From assembly GCA_033439255.1 (NCBI GenBank), contig CM065884.1, forward strand, positions 1,674,001-1,738,000: a stretch of DNA of 64,000 nt, given 5' to 3'. The position numbers and the translations under genes were made by a program. Below, piece by piece: positions 11,845 to 23,690 of this stretch. The notes under the pieces are model-generated. The model searched no databases. It saw only the letters and a list, made by a program, of their open reading frames with translations, and was not told the origin of the DNA. Within the stretch, counting starts at the first letter, position 1; every line of letters begins with the position of its first letter. This stretch comes from Hericium rajendrae. Its lineage: Eukaryota; Basidiomycota; Agaricomycetes; Russulales; Hericiaceae.

Positions 11845-12370
11845 TTACTTGCTTCCCAACAACTCTTGTACCATTTTCATGATGCCTAGAAAAGTTTCCG
11901 ACTCAAATTTCCGGGCGACTTCATCAGTGGATTCTCCGGCTTTTTTGAGAGCAATGCCGACAATAATGCCGCGACGGGAGGCACCGAACATGTCATTTGT
12001 CCGAGGTGCCCAGATAATTGTCGCTATTTGAGACGCATAGAGAGAATACAGCTGTTGCTCGTGTGCGGAGGGTGCGCTACCAAGCAATGGAGTGAGTTGG
12101 ATGGACGGATCTGGGGGCGGTAATCCGCTGCTCTCGGAAGATCCTGGCGAAGGAATGAGAGCAGTAGAAGGCAGAGCAGCCTGGATCTACGCGATTCAAA
12201 AGCATCAACTTGAGTGCCATATAGCGGTTGGAACGGAATATTGAGCCCACCAATGTCCCGACTTTACCAAGCTGGGTTACGAGGACAAGAATTCGGTCTG
12301 CAAAGACTTGTATGAGCAACTCTGTCCGCACAGAATTGATGTCTCTTTCAGCCTGCAGAACTTGCGGCAT
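11845..12370 (-). CDS. Proteasome assembly chaperone 3-like protein (PAC3/Poc3)
   Basis: Probable chaperone acting with a PAC4-like partner in early assembly of the 20S proteasome alpha ring. Two exons, 12370-12251 and 12186-11845, joined across a 64-nt intron (GTGGGC...GTAG), give 153 residues. The N-terminus LLIQVFADRILVLVTQLGKV and the later LYSLYASQIATIIWAP and RRGIIVGIAL are the beta-strand blocks I associate with fungal PAC3-family proteins. Between them sits a Pro/Ser-rich loop at about residues 41-70. The splice join (GTL then IQAALPSTALIPSPGSSESS) restores the family pattern and supports the model. The family name is from memory of similar proteins, so it is less certain than the gene model. 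It is divergent from MED16. Confidence 0.7.
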
Positions 12371-12728
12371 TGTCTTCGAATCTGTGCAAGCCGGAGTAAG
12401 CTCCGATGGCGGCGGTGAGCACGCAGGAATCATTACCGCGACCTATAAACAGGAGAGCTACGACACCGATCAAGTATGCCGTGAACTTATATGTGGAATC
12501 TTCTGTCAACGAAAAGCTGCAAGCCGCGGACAACTTGCGAAACGTAAGAGGAGATGATGTCGATGATTGTGAGCGGCAGTGAGCGGGCCGCACATCCAGG
12601 TCCCACGAAGACGACAATTCCAATTCAATTGTTGTCCAGCTCACTTCGAGCAACAACACCATATAATTGTTGTCCATTCTGTCCATGTTCATCAACTTCC
12701 AGCTTATGCACGCCATTTGATCACCACG
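12371..12728. other. Divergent promoter region PAC3-like / MED16
   Basis: A 358-bp bidirectional upstream region. No clear TATA box at a convincing distance; nothing else seen. Confidence 0.5.
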
Positions 12729-15700
12729 ATGTTTTCTTCCCCGTCCAAAGGAAAGGCTAAAGAAGATGACCAGTTCCAACCAGGCTGGTGGGAGTTGTAT
12801 CCGTTGGTTGAACGACAAGACAGGTGAGTTCCTGGTCAAATGTCCCGAGGCATGTTCTCAACAAATCGAAAGACCCGTTGCATGGAGCGCAGACTCTACT
12901 ATCTTCACCGCCCATGGAACCGAACCTCACGTCGTCGGTCGTCTGTTTCCGTCCTCGCGACAGTTCGCCGTGCCGTCTCCAGGACCGATCCTGAATTCGC
13001 CGTCCTCTTACCTCTCGCCTACCACCATCACTGTATCTCCGAATAGTCAGTGGTTATTTGCATTCTTCCCGAGTCGGGACGGAGAGGGCATCGGCTGTCT
13101 CTGGGAACAGGGCCCTCATGTGGACAACTGGAACATCAAGGAGTGTTGGCCATTCGCGAAAGACGCCTGCGTGATCACATCTGCATGGTTGGGACACACA
13201 CGGCAGGTATGTTTCAATCGGAATCTAGTGCTTGCCGTTGCTTGACGAGAGCTTTAGTGGACAACATCAACGAATGGTCGCGCGGCACGTCCACCACCCC
13301 TCGGTCCGCCAACTCCCGTTTCTTCGCCAACACTGCTACTCGTTACCGAAAACCTTTGCGCCAATCTATGTTACGTTCTCTCTGGTACACAAGGCATCAG
13401 AAATCTGAGCTGCTCCTTGAGCCATCCTGAGCTGGTACAGGACGGTGGTGCCAATCAAGTACCTAGTTCATCTTCCGGAGCAGGCAGCTTCAGATCCTGC
13501 GTCCGTGCGACGATTGGCATGGTTTACAACGGTGAATATTTGGTCGTTATTCTCAAAGAAACTGTCTCTTACCGCCTGCGCAGACTCATCCATAATCATC
13601 GCCACACAGTCTCGCACTCTTGCCACCCCAATCAACACTTCTTTCCCCTCCCTTGACCCGCTTGAAATGGCTCAGCCTTTTCCCTCGTCTGAGCTAGCCG
13701 GACCAAGCGACTGGGAACATTGGGGTGAAGAGTCTGTCATTGAATTCTGCGAAGTGCGCTTAGGCCTTGAAGACCATGTGTTAAGTTAGTCTTCAGGGAA
13801 TATCCGATTCTTCACCAAGCTCACAGACCCAGACCTGTCTAGCAACCCACTTTCGTCCCAGGGTTTCAGCACAGGCCAGTTAAGCAGTATGATTTTCGTT
13901 CCTCGGAAGCATCCTGCGGATCCCAGAGGTCCGGCACCAGACGCAGTCAAGATGCATCTCATCGCGTCGTTTGTTGACTTTGGTAATTGTGAGTTATCTT
14001 GTATTGTAGCTGCTCGATCTGTTCTCACAGCAAACAGATGCGTCCAAACCAACGTCCGAGTTGATTTCGTATTCTTTACGACGAGATGGACCGACTGGAA
14101 AGCAGACCAGCGCGTCATGGGTGCCTATCAACCTATCTGTCTAATCTCTCAGTCCTTTAACAAGTTGATTTTAGGACTGTAATCGAATTGCATCTCGTTC
14201 CTTCTCTTCAGATATACCCACGTTCCTGGGACCACATGATTCTGGACCGCATATCGACTCATTTTTGGTTTGCTCTGTCGATACCTCAATAAATATTCCA
14301 AGAAGGAAGCGACGACTGAAAGAAACTCCCATAGGAAAGGTCCAAGTCATGCAGGTGTCAGTCCATCAAACCACTTGAGCTATCGATTCCATCTCATCAT
14401 TGATGTTTGTAGACCTGACCTTGCGAGCGATGGTCGATGGCAGACTACACATATCCTTGGGCCAGGCGTTGACCATATCCTCCAGAATCGTACGTGCATC
14501 CTCGTTCTCTATGAGTTAAGGTGCCATTCTCATCAGATATATTATAGTCCCAATTAATGTCGCAATCTCCCCGAATGGCTGTCTTCTGTGCTCGGTTTCA
14601 CCCGGCCCTGTTTCTCCAGTCAGGGTCACGATTCATCCCACGCCGAGAAGGACCCAGGATCTCCAGCCAACACCAATTGGAGGTACGTTTTTCATGTCAA
14701 GTATGAAAAGGAAATCATTTGAACATCATTAGGTGGCAAGGAGCGTGTTTTCTCGGACGAGGCATGCGCTTTATTGGCGGCAATACGATCCCGGAAGAGT
14801 ACTGCAGACATCGTACACCGCCTGTCGCGTCCCTCAACGCCTATCTACCAAGTCGAGAGTATCTTGTACGAGACCCTCGCTCTGTTCCAAGGATCAAGTG
14901 ATACTCTCCGGATGAATTGGTACATAGATGCCTTCGCATTGCTCATCGAGGTCTACCGGTCAGTACTTGTCTCGATTGTAATATCTCTGGTCCTTATATT
15001 TGTTTCATCCTCAGTACAAGGGCGCAGACCGGAAAGGCACCGGATGCAGAGGACTTATCCGTGCGATGGAAATTTGCTCAAGAGCTGTGCTCCGTAGCGG
15101 CTTGTGCGAACGCATTTGAAGATGCCCGAGATGGCGATCAAGTAGATCTTGGTGAGTGCCAATAAGATGCATCCAGAGGTTTAGCGCTCATGATGATCCG
15201 TGACAGAGGCCGTGTGGCCACTAATTGACCTGTCTAAGTGGCTCATGGATTTCACTGAAGTCTTGATGAAAGAGTGCGTCCTCCTCCAGGATGATGATAG
15301 CAATGCAGATGGTGAGTTTGTGACCCCTGCAGGTCTGCACACTAATTGAATCTCTACCGCGGCCGCTAGGTGCAAAGATCCTCAAATCCGTCCCACCGGT
15401 TTTCTTACATCTACTGCATCCACTCGCCTTCAGACATCTCATGAGCTCTTTGGTAGCTGTCAAACGGTTCCATGATTACCTGAAGAGATTGAACGCAAGC
15501 GCAGAGACCGCCCAAATTGCTAAGAATGTCCTGCTCGATATTGTACAATGCTCCGGTCTCAAGATGAAAGAATTGGAATCTTCGCTAATGTCCGTCGCCG
15601 AGGACATCAATAAATTGAACGGTTCGTACTGAGTATCTCATCGCAGAAACTGTTCCTTCAATGTAACTTCGTTCAGGGGAAGATCTCCGAAGGAGTTTAG

Positions 15701-16104
15701 CTTGTTGCCGGGTGCTACCATCTCTGCATGCTCCATTGCAAAACATTGTACGCAAGATTCTGGATGGTGGCTGCGTCGACAAGCCTCGTCTCTTTATCAA
15801 ACCTTCAGACCTTGTAACTGGCGTTTCAACTCTGCAAATTGTCGATGACTCGCTTAAGGACCGTGGCCGTGATATCGTATCAAAGGGCGCTTTATTGAAT
15901 CAAGGTCATGGACGAGTATGCCTGCAATGCGGAGGTAGATCAGAGCGAACAGACATAGGCGACATGAAGCAAACATCTTTGCGCTGGAGGGCTTGGGAGC
16001 ACAAATGGACGCGGCGATGTATTTGCGGCGGTTTGTGGGCAAGCAGGGCGCTGCCGATCCCGACAAGTATCAGTGTTATGCCGTGGAACGTGCATGGATC
16101 TTGA
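12729..16104 (+). CDS. med16: Mediator complex subunit 16 (Med16/Sin4)
   Basis: Tail-module subunit of Mediator, linking DNA-bound activators to RNA polymerase II. The ATG at 12729 gives MFSSPSKGKAKEDDQFQPGW, then a short intron and PVAWSADSTIFTAHGTEP, the start of a beta-propeller-like N-terminal domain. ITVSPNSQWLFAFFPSRDGE, GIGCLWEQGPHVDNWNIKEC and, across the next intron, WTTSTNGRAARPPPLGPPTP follow in the expected order. The helical middle includes VAVKRFHDYLKRLNASAET. The C-terminus has the small Cys-rich module CLQCGGRSE followed by WRAWEHKWTRRCICGGLW, which I take to be the conserved Med16 end. Many frame changes imply a dozen or more short introns; exact exon edges in the middle were not resolved. 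RPL7 starts 231 bp downstream on the same strand. Confidence 0.8.
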
Positions 16105-16334
16105 GCATGCCGATGTATATACGTTAACAATACATTATATAGACAATTTTCTGGTTCCTACCGTCATCAACGCATCAACACTGAAGTTTCGGACGCTGGT
16201 AAGTAGGCGCTCAACCGCAAGTGCTAGAGGCGTGCGAAAACATTATGTCACACTGTATAGTTTGAAGCCACCGCCCGCCAACTTTGGAGTTGTGGTATTG
16301 CGCGGCGAGCGACAACCACCTCGATCCTCAAGCA

Positions 16335-17468
16335 ATGGCCCCCACTACGTGCGTGCATGGTTTTAGTCCTTCTCAGTATACGTGCTGATGTCCTATGACT
16401 ATGCAGCGTCCCGACGGTCTCGGTTCGTAGCAGTTTGATGGGTGCAGTGTTGATATTGACCTGACATTGGGTAACAGGACATCGAAGTCCCGGAGACCCT
16501 CCTCAAGAAGCGCAAGCAAAACGAAAAGGCGCGCGAGGAGCGTTTCGTTCAGGCTGCCACTGTCCGCAGAGTGAGTTCTAAAATAATTTCTCGTGAATGA
16601 TGCATATTTTTCTTTCTTGAACGGCTAGTGAGATTCGTTTTACCGTGTTGCCTTCAATTAACCATCTTTCGGGACTGATCTCTTCTGGAAACAAACCACA
16701 CTGTTGTCAGACGCTGACAGGAGCTTTGTTTCTAGGCCCAGAAGGCGAAGCGCAAGGTCATCTTCAAGCGTGCTGAGTCGTATGTGAAGGAGTATTTGAC
16801 GAAGGAGCGGGAGGAGATCCGTCTGAAGCGTGCGGCGCGGACATCGGGCGACTTCTACGTTACTGCCCAGCCGAAGGTGTACTTTGTTGTCCGTATTCGT
16901 GGGTGAGTCTAGCCGTCTTTGTTTACTCGCACAGGTGCATGAACTCTTGTTCCCAGTATCAACGAGATTGCACCGAAGCCACGAAAGATCTTGCAGCTTC
17001 TCCGTCTTCTGCAGATCAACAACGGTGTCTTCGTCCGGGTGACCAAGGCTACCCAGCAGATGCTCCGTCTCATTGAGCCTTACGTCGCGTACGGCGAGCC
17101 CAACTTGAAGACCGTCCGCGAGCTCATCTACAAGCGCGGCTACGGCAAGATTGACAAGCAGCGCATCCCCCTTTCTTCCAACGCTGTCATTGAGGAGAAT
17201 CTAGGCAAGTACGACATCCTCTCCGTTGAGGACCTCGTCCACGAGATCTTCACCGTCGGCCCCAACTTCAAGCAGGTATGTACAGATCATACGGTAATGC
17301 TACGATATAAACTAATCGTTTTATCAGGCCGCCAACTTCCTCTGGCCGTTCAAGCTCTCCAACCCGACTGGTGGCTGGAGGACCCGTAAGTTCAAGCACT
17401 ACGTCGAGGGTGGTGACTTCGGCAACCGGGAGGACAACATCAACAAGCTCATCCGCCAGATGAACTAA
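16335..17468 (+). CDS. rpl7: 60S ribosomal protein L7 (uL30)
   Basis: Cytosolic large-subunit ribosomal protein of the uL30 family. Six exons read cleanly: 16335-16348, 16407-16422, 16478-16570, 16736-16902, 16957-17275 and 17328-17468, 249 residues, the usual eukaryotic length. It starts [20 protein letters not shown], has the basic N-terminal extension [20 protein letters not shown], the L30-like core ([40 protein letters not shown]) and ends [15 protein letters not shown]. Two tiny 5' exons of 14 and 16 nt are typical of intron-rich fungal ribosomal protein genes, where 5' introns commonly help expression. The third intron (16571-16735) is long for this window. Confidence 0.97.
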
Positions 17469-18090
17469 TCGTACCGCGTTGGTCGTCGTCGCTCGAGCTT
17501 GGGAGATCTCGAGTTGGGTGTGTGGGCGGTTGAGTCGGCATCCTATGGTATGATATGCATGGCACGAAGTGCTTCCTGTTTACTATACTTCCTTCACGTT
17601 CTGTGCCTGTATGTTGCTGTGATGCATGCAAAACAAATAGCCATTCTTCATCGGCTTACAAACACGCGTGCGATTGACGAGATCAGTGCGATACAAGTGC
17701 GAGCAATATGAGTCCTGATTAGAGAGATCGACTCTCATCTCCTAGATTTGTCCTTGGAGGTCGGTCTGTGGGTGACTAATGTTATAGTCCTAAATTTGAG
17801 CTTCAGCTTGACCAGATTGCTCGTGTAGGCTGCTACACAGTCACGTTGTTCAACAACGCGGACTACTTGTGGTATCTCTTGGTTCTTTCCTTCATGTCAA
17901 ACAACTTGTTAGTTTTGTGACAACGTGGTGCGATCCATTTAGGTGAGCCAGACACGATACCTATGACACATGTATCTCCATTGCTGAGCTTACACAGAAG
18001 ATAATCGTTCTGTGTTATGACACATGCAAGCAGGCTTAGCACCAAAGACCCACCTCCAGCTACCTTCATCATTCATTTCGTACCTGCCGA
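17469..18090. other. Intergenic: RPL7 3' region and upstream region of the next gene
   Basis: AT-richer than the flanking exons. No coding signal, repeat or RNA gene recognised. Confidence 0.5.
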
Positions 18091-19317
18091 ATGGGCATAG
18101 CCCGGTACAGGAAATGTTACGGTTGGATATCTTCCATCTCTGAACATACATCCCCAACTGATCCACGATCAGCCAAGGACACAGAGCCGAAGGTGATCGT
18201 AGCGAGTCGCCCAAGGCAAAGGAAGTTAACACTCTCCTGCATAGACTTCGGTGAGTCCAAATACAGCTTCTCTTCCTACTCGGGAGCTAACACCATCTGT
18301 ACATGATTTCCAGCGGCGAGCAATTCCGACATGGCCAGAATCTGCGCAAAGCGCGCTCATACCTGCCCTCTGGATCGCGAGGAAACGCAGGGCCCTCCCT
18401 CCCGCTCGACCTCATCTACGGACCCGTTTCGCCAAAGCAGCCCGAGGAGTCGATGGACGTAGCGCCGTCAGGTTTGTCTAGACGACCCCCGCCGTATCCC
18501 GACCAGCCGCCGGCCCCATTCCCAAGAGCTGGCTAGCTCCACAGCACTCCCCATCACCCGCACACAACACCCCCGAATGGCGGCGCGAGGCCCTTCAATT
18601 ATCTTCAGCCCGAGCACGGACACGCCAAAGCTCGACCCCGCATCCGCGCCGCGCGTCCCTCCGCTGCTGATCCTCTGCATGCGCGCGCTGCTCGACTACT
18701 GCGGCGCCGGCGCCGAGTTCGCACAGGACATCGTCCCGTTCCTCACGCCGCACATGCGGCGGGAGCTCCTGCGCTACACGGTCGTGCACGACCCGCTGGG
18801 CAGCGCGACGCTATACGCGCTGTTCGAGCCGGAGGGCCACGCGGACGGCGAAATTGTCGTCGTCGGGCCGCAGGCGTCTGTCCGCGGCGAGCTGTTCAGC
18901 GCCGCGGCCGCCGCCGCGCCAGAGGCGGCGTGGGATGCGGAGGGCATCGGGGACGAGGCGGGCGCGCGCCAGATTCTGCAGAGCGTGACCGTGCTGTCGA
19001 CGGCGCTGTCTGTGCCGACGCTGCTGACCCTCCCGCCGTCGCTGACGCACCTCGCCCTGCTGCGTCTGCCGACGGCCGTCCCTATCCACCGGCTTCCCGG
19101 GAAAGTTCCGCGGCTCGAAGTCCTTGATCTCTCCTATAATGAGTGGCTTAGCACGACGTTTGTTGGCGAGCAGAAGTTGCTGGATCTTGTCGCGTGGGGT
19201 CGGTGGAGACACTTGGCTGTGCTGGGGTGCAGAGAGTGTGGGGTTGATGAAGGTGCGCTGAAGAGAGTAAACGAGGGTCGGTGGGTTGACGGTGTCGTCG
19301 TGAAGATTATAATTTAG
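18091..19317 (+). CDS. Uncharacterised protein with leucine-rich C-terminal half
   Basis: I do not recognise this family. Exons 18091-18104, 18173-18250, 18314-18471 and 18527-19317 join in frame to give 346 residues; the joins were chosen because they are the only ones that keep the frame open (KEVNTLLHRLRGEQFRHGQN spans the second intron). The N-terminal third is basic and low in structure. The last exon, very GC-rich, has helical segments (LLILCMRALLDYCGAGAEF) and then leucine-rich spacing in LTLPPSLTHLALLRLPTAV and LEVLDLSYNEWLS, suggesting two or three degenerate leucine-rich repeats. It ends VKIII before the stop at 19317. A shorter model starting at the internal ATG 18577 (246 residues) cannot be excluded. 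It is convergent with the LisH-CTLH gene. Confidence 0.55.
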
Positions 19318-19478
19318 AGCTTGAAGGTAAAAGGATCAAGGATGTATGGTATCGCATCTATAACAAGGCAAAATACAGGAAATGAGGTACAATCTCCAAT
19401 ACTGCGTGTGTATTCCGTGAATGACAATTGTATGAATACATGAAGAAGCCGAATAAATATATCAAGGGCATGGCGGCA

Positions 19479-20780
19479 TTACGGAGAAAGAAATTGTTTG
19501 AGGTCAAAGGGCGGGATGATCTGTGAACGGGGACGGTCAGATAGCAGAGACAGATATTGTATAGAACTACTGACGTCGACACTGTCCTTGTCAGCTTGAC
19601 CTTTGGAAGGTGGTGCTCCTGCAGGAAGGAGCGTGGGGCTAGCCTGTCGGCGGGGAGGCAGCCGCACACCGGCTGGAATGCTCGATGCCGGCGGCACTTT
19701 GACGCGCAGCTCGTTGAGATTATTCATCAGGACGGTCGTGTAGCGGACGTAGAGCTCCAAGTAAGATATCGGCGGGCGATGGGCATTGTCTGAGGGAAGA
19801 CCAGTCAAGATCAGTGGACGCCATCGCGGAACATTGAACGACCTACAGAGAATAGCACTGTTGATTTCATCTGCAACTTGTTCCCTTCGGCTCTGTGTCA
19901 AATATTTCGCCATCGGGCTGCGTTCTGGAAGTTTGTATGCTAGAAGGCCGCAGATAGAAGCCAGTTCTTTCTGATACGCTGCGCGGTCAGCGGGATCCTT
20001 GAGCATCTGCGCGCAGTCGTAGAGTTCGCAGGCGTGGCGGAACAGGCGTTCAAGATGAGCGTCCGTATCTGCGGGAAGACTGGGGGCTCGGATGTTTGGG
20101 TCTTCAGAATCGCCGAGGAGTAAAGCCACTTCAAGGCTTGCGGTAGTTGGGACGGGAGACGGAGATGCGTGGTCCGACCTGTTCTCTAGAGGCATAGTCC
20201 GTGAGGCCTCGATGAAAGCGAGGATGCGGAGGTTAAGGAAGAGATGTTCGGGTTCAACTGAGCATGGAAGGATAGATTCGATGACAGCATCGGACGAGGT
20301 CGATGGCCTCTCCGGTTCCTCAATAGTCTCGGTGGTGGATAAGACGGCGGGAAAGTGCTGATTCAGGAGGCTGGTTGCCTCATCCACGCGACCAGAAAGC
20401 AAGTTCAATTTAATATCTGTTCATGGTGAATATGAGTACGAAAGAGAGCGCTTGAGGAATGACATGGCTCACCTTTCCGGAGCTCAACCTCTTGGAGATC
20501 CTCTTCTGTAATGCCCGCTGAATCGCCCTCGCGCTCGGGTCGTTCGACTTCATCTCCATCTGCATCAAGATGGCGAACAACGCTGTCATTTGCGAATGCT
20601 CTGGCGGTTTCGGTGTAGCAATTATGGCATAGGTAGTCCAGGATGAGTGAGCGCTAATTCGCCCAGGTCAGAAGGTGTCTCGCAGGAACGATGGAGTCGG
20701 TGAATACGCACGAGTTGCTGGGGCCTGGGATCCACAAAGCGGTTGCTGGGCGAAGACTGCTTTTTCATTTTCGCGCTCAT
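19479..20780 (-). CDS. LisH-CTLH/CRA protein, Gid8 / RanBPM-like
   Basis: Likely a scaffold of the GID/CTLH ubiquitin-ligase type or a related RanBPM-like protein. Exon 1 (20780-20712) reads MSAKMKKQSSPSNRFVDPRP and splices into RSLILDYLCHNCYTETARAF, a LisH dimerisation motif. A spacer with acidic residues follows, then the CTLH segment NLLSGRVDEATSLLNQHFPA and, after a Ser/Pro-rich insertion, a CRA-like helical region (LERLFRHACELYDCAQMLKD onward). The single large last exon, 19479-20408, ends FDLKQFLSP. Unlike RanBPM/Gid1 no SPRY domain precedes LisH, and at roughly 400 residues it is longer than Gid8 (about 230-460 depending on species). The exact orthology is open. Confidence 0.75.
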
Positions 20781-21339
20781 CGTGAATCATGAATGTGATG
20801 TTGTTATAAAGAAAGCACAGCGGGAGTGCAGCATGAGTTCTGCCTATATGTAACGTGGGGGAGACCAAGGCTCGCTCTGTCGAACGGACCGCGCGACCGG
20901 CTCAGGTCGAAATACATGCCTTTGCGGCGTTCACGCTCCTTCACGTCTGCGCTCGTGTTGTCCGCGTTATCGGACTGTTATCGGGCGTTCTTTCTCGGTT
21001 TTACAGCCATATGAGACACAGTGGAACATCGTGACATTTATCATATCGATTCACATGAACGGCCCTCGTTCTGACTGATTTAAATTAGAGCTTTACTGGC
21101 AGACAGTCCAATATCGTCCGTGACTGGCACTCTACTAGAAAACTAAGGGGTATCGCATGCTGTTGACTCCTGAACTGATGGCGGATTGTGAGAGCAAGAC
21201 AAATCGGAGCAGCCCCCCACGAGGATCCAAGAGCGATAAGGACAGAAGACGCCGGGCTGATAAGCCAACAGCGAGCCCCCATTTGTTTACCGGCTGAGAC
21301 AGCTCATCGCTGCACCGCCCGTGTTCTGCACTCACCGTC
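20781..21339. other. Divergent promoter region LisH-CTLH / PQ-loop gene
   Basis: A 559-bp upstream region shared by two divergent genes. No obvious TATA box or repeat. Confidence 0.5.
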
Positions 21340-23318
21340 ATGCTCGATGCATCGCTGTTCAGCGATGTATCCGGCTACGTATCCATAGCCTGCTGGCTCG
21401 GCGCTCAATTCCCGTAAGTAGTCCTTTTTCGCAGATTGCGAGCGGGATGCACTGATGGCGACATCCGTCACCCTGCACTCACCATCTTCCGCATATGCAG
21501 CCAGGTACTCGAGAACATTCGCCAACAATCCGTGGACGGCCTAGCTCTTCCATTTCTGCTCAACTGGCTCCTCGGTGCGTCATCATCTGCTCCGAGATCT
21601 ACCCTTCAGGCTGAGCCTTCATTTCAGGCGACTTGACGAATCTAATCGGCTGCATCCTCACGCACCAGCTCCCATTTCAAGTGAGTATCGCGTCATATTG
21701 CGGATCGAGGCGTGTACTCATCTAATCGCAGACATGGCTCGCAACATACTTCTGCGTCGTGGACTTCACGCTGCTGGCGCAGTACTTCTACTACGCCCGC
21801 ATGTCCGGGAAGCCGCTTCCCGCGCTTGCCCCGCCGTATTCCCGCTCCGCCTCCCGAACGTTCGGTCCTGTGTCTGGACGCGCATCTCTTGAGCGTGCTG
21901 CACCGCGATATCGTACGCTCTCCAACGTGGCGGCGAATGTGGCGGCGGCGGCGGCGCTGGCAGCGCAGCAGGAGGAGACGCACGCGACCTCACCTTACGC
22001 TCGCACGCGATGGCCCCGACACAGCAGCGTAGATCTCCTCACGGATGGAACCACACATCCTCCTGGTGGAGAGCGGGCGGAAGACGAAGATGAGGTCAAC
22101 GAAGAGGCGCTCGCTGCTCTTGCGGACAGCTTTCACTCCGAGGGCGGCCGTGCTGGTCGCCGAAAACATGTGTCCTGGAGTAAGGAGCGGCGTCCGTCGG
22201 TTGGAAGCAGCCGACGCGCAACTGTATCCTCACCTCTGCCGCCTTCCCTTCAGATTACCGCCCAGCTTGAGGATCTAGAGTCTCTTGCTGGCCGGGGCAG
22301 GTCCCTCCAGCGCGGTGAGTATGGCGAGGAAGATGACGAATGGCGACGTGCAGAGGACGAGAGCCAGCGGCGACGAAGTTCCCGGGCGAGCAGACAGGCC
22401 GCCAGCATGGTGTTCATGGGTGCATGGGCGTTGTTTGGTGTTGGAACCCTGGTCAACAATGGAAGAGGTGTCCCGGTGCAGACCGACCTGCGTGTGGGGC
22501 GAGTGCTATCTAATGTAGAGTTGCCGCGGGCGACTTCATACCCTCCAGCACCGCCAGTTTCAACCGATGTACCGCTGCCAGTCGAGTCACCTGTGACCTT
22601 AATGTTCGACCAGAAACTTCCTGATGATCACCGTCCACCTAAACACGTTCCCCCACCGCCCCCACCACCATCCATGGAGCGTATTGTCGGCCGCATTTCT
22701 GCATGGACGTGCACGACACTCTACCTGACTTCTCGATTACCTCAAATCTGGAAGAACGTGCGTGCTTCGCTTGTTGTTGTCTACCATACATGCTAATGTC
22801 ACATCGCTAAACTCGCTTAGTACGTGCGGAAGTCCGTAGAGGTGTGCTTCCTTTGCCACGGGTAGGATGAGCGCAAACGTTGCTGACCACGTTCGTCTTT
22901 AGGGCCTTTCCATGTATCTCTTCGTGTTCGCGTTCCTCGGCAACTTCTACTACGTTATATCGATCCTTTCGTCGCCCAAAGCATACCAGTCTCCACCCGA
23001 AGCAGCCTCCGCATATATCATCGAGAGCATACCGTAAGTCGCCAGTGAACAAATATGTGATGACAATGCTCAAAGAAATGTATCAGCTATCTTCTCGGCA
23101 GTGGCGGAACACTTATATTCGACGTGACCATTGTTTGCCAGTCATTAGTATACCGACAGCGGACCCCATTGCATCACCGGGGACGCCGGGATTCCGTGCG
23201 GGCCATCAGGACGCACTCCGAGGAGGAGGAAGGGCTGCTGAGTGCCGGCGCTAGTGGATTGGACGATCCCACGACCCCTGGCAGACGACGACCAACGACT
23301 GAGGACCTCGCAAATTGA
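21340..23318 (+). CDS. PQ-loop repeat membrane protein, vacuolar basic amino acid transporter (Ypq/PQLC2) type
   Basis: Predicted seven-helix vacuolar/lysosomal transporter exporting cationic amino acids. Exon 1 (21340-21413) starts MLDASLFSDVSGYVSIACWL; the first PQ motif is made across the splice (FPQVLENIRQQSVDGLALPF), followed by LNWLLGDLTNLIGCILTHQL and FCVVDFTLLAQYFYYARM. The second PQ loop reads LYLTSRLPQIWKN, then VRKSVEGLSMYLFVFAFLGN and IPYLLGSGGTLIFDVTIVCQ. Between the two halves lies a hydrophilic loop of more than 200 residues, rich in Ala, Arg, Ser and Glu, ending before the helix MVFMGAWALFGVGTLV. Such a long loop occurs in fungal Ypq proteins but is large here. The tail has acidic residues and LL pairs (EEEEGLLSAG) that could act as a vacuolar sorting signal. 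Confidence 0.85.
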
Positions 23319-23690
23319 GATGCCGAGGCGTCGTAGACGAACAGGACGGTGTGTGGCTAATATCATTGATCTGTCGCACACATGATAGAGCACCCTTACA
23401 ACATTTGTATAATGGACACATACTATTTATTCGGTGTGCGGCGGTGTATCTACTTTCTTGGTGCATGCAGTCGACAGCACGATCGACAGCTCGAGTTAGT
23501 TGTAGCGCTGCGAAATTGTCGACTTGTGGCACACCTTGTTTAGTCAGGATGTACGTCATAGGTGTCCTAAAATGGGCATAGTTTGGGACAACTATTCCTG
23601 TCGCATTACATAATATTCTTAGCTCATCGCCAATCTCAACGACCAGCACCTCACTTCAACTGACACTTTTGTCCACAACCCTCCACCACC
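23319..23690. other. Intergenic: PQ-loop gene 3' end and GYF gene upstream region
   Basis: Tandem plus-strand gap of 372 bp; nothing distinctive seen. Confidence 0.5.

Noticed and set aside
16021-16127. Alternative MED16 tail in another frame (ADPDKYQCYAVERAWI...)
   Set aside because: It looks protein-like, but the frame carrying the conserved Cys module and CICGG ends at 16104, and no splice site links the two.
16571-16735. Possible C/D-box snoRNA in the third RPL7 intron (TGATGC-like and CTGA boxes)
   Set aside because: The C box is a poor match, no complementary terminal stem is visible, and one CTGA is explained as the branch point.
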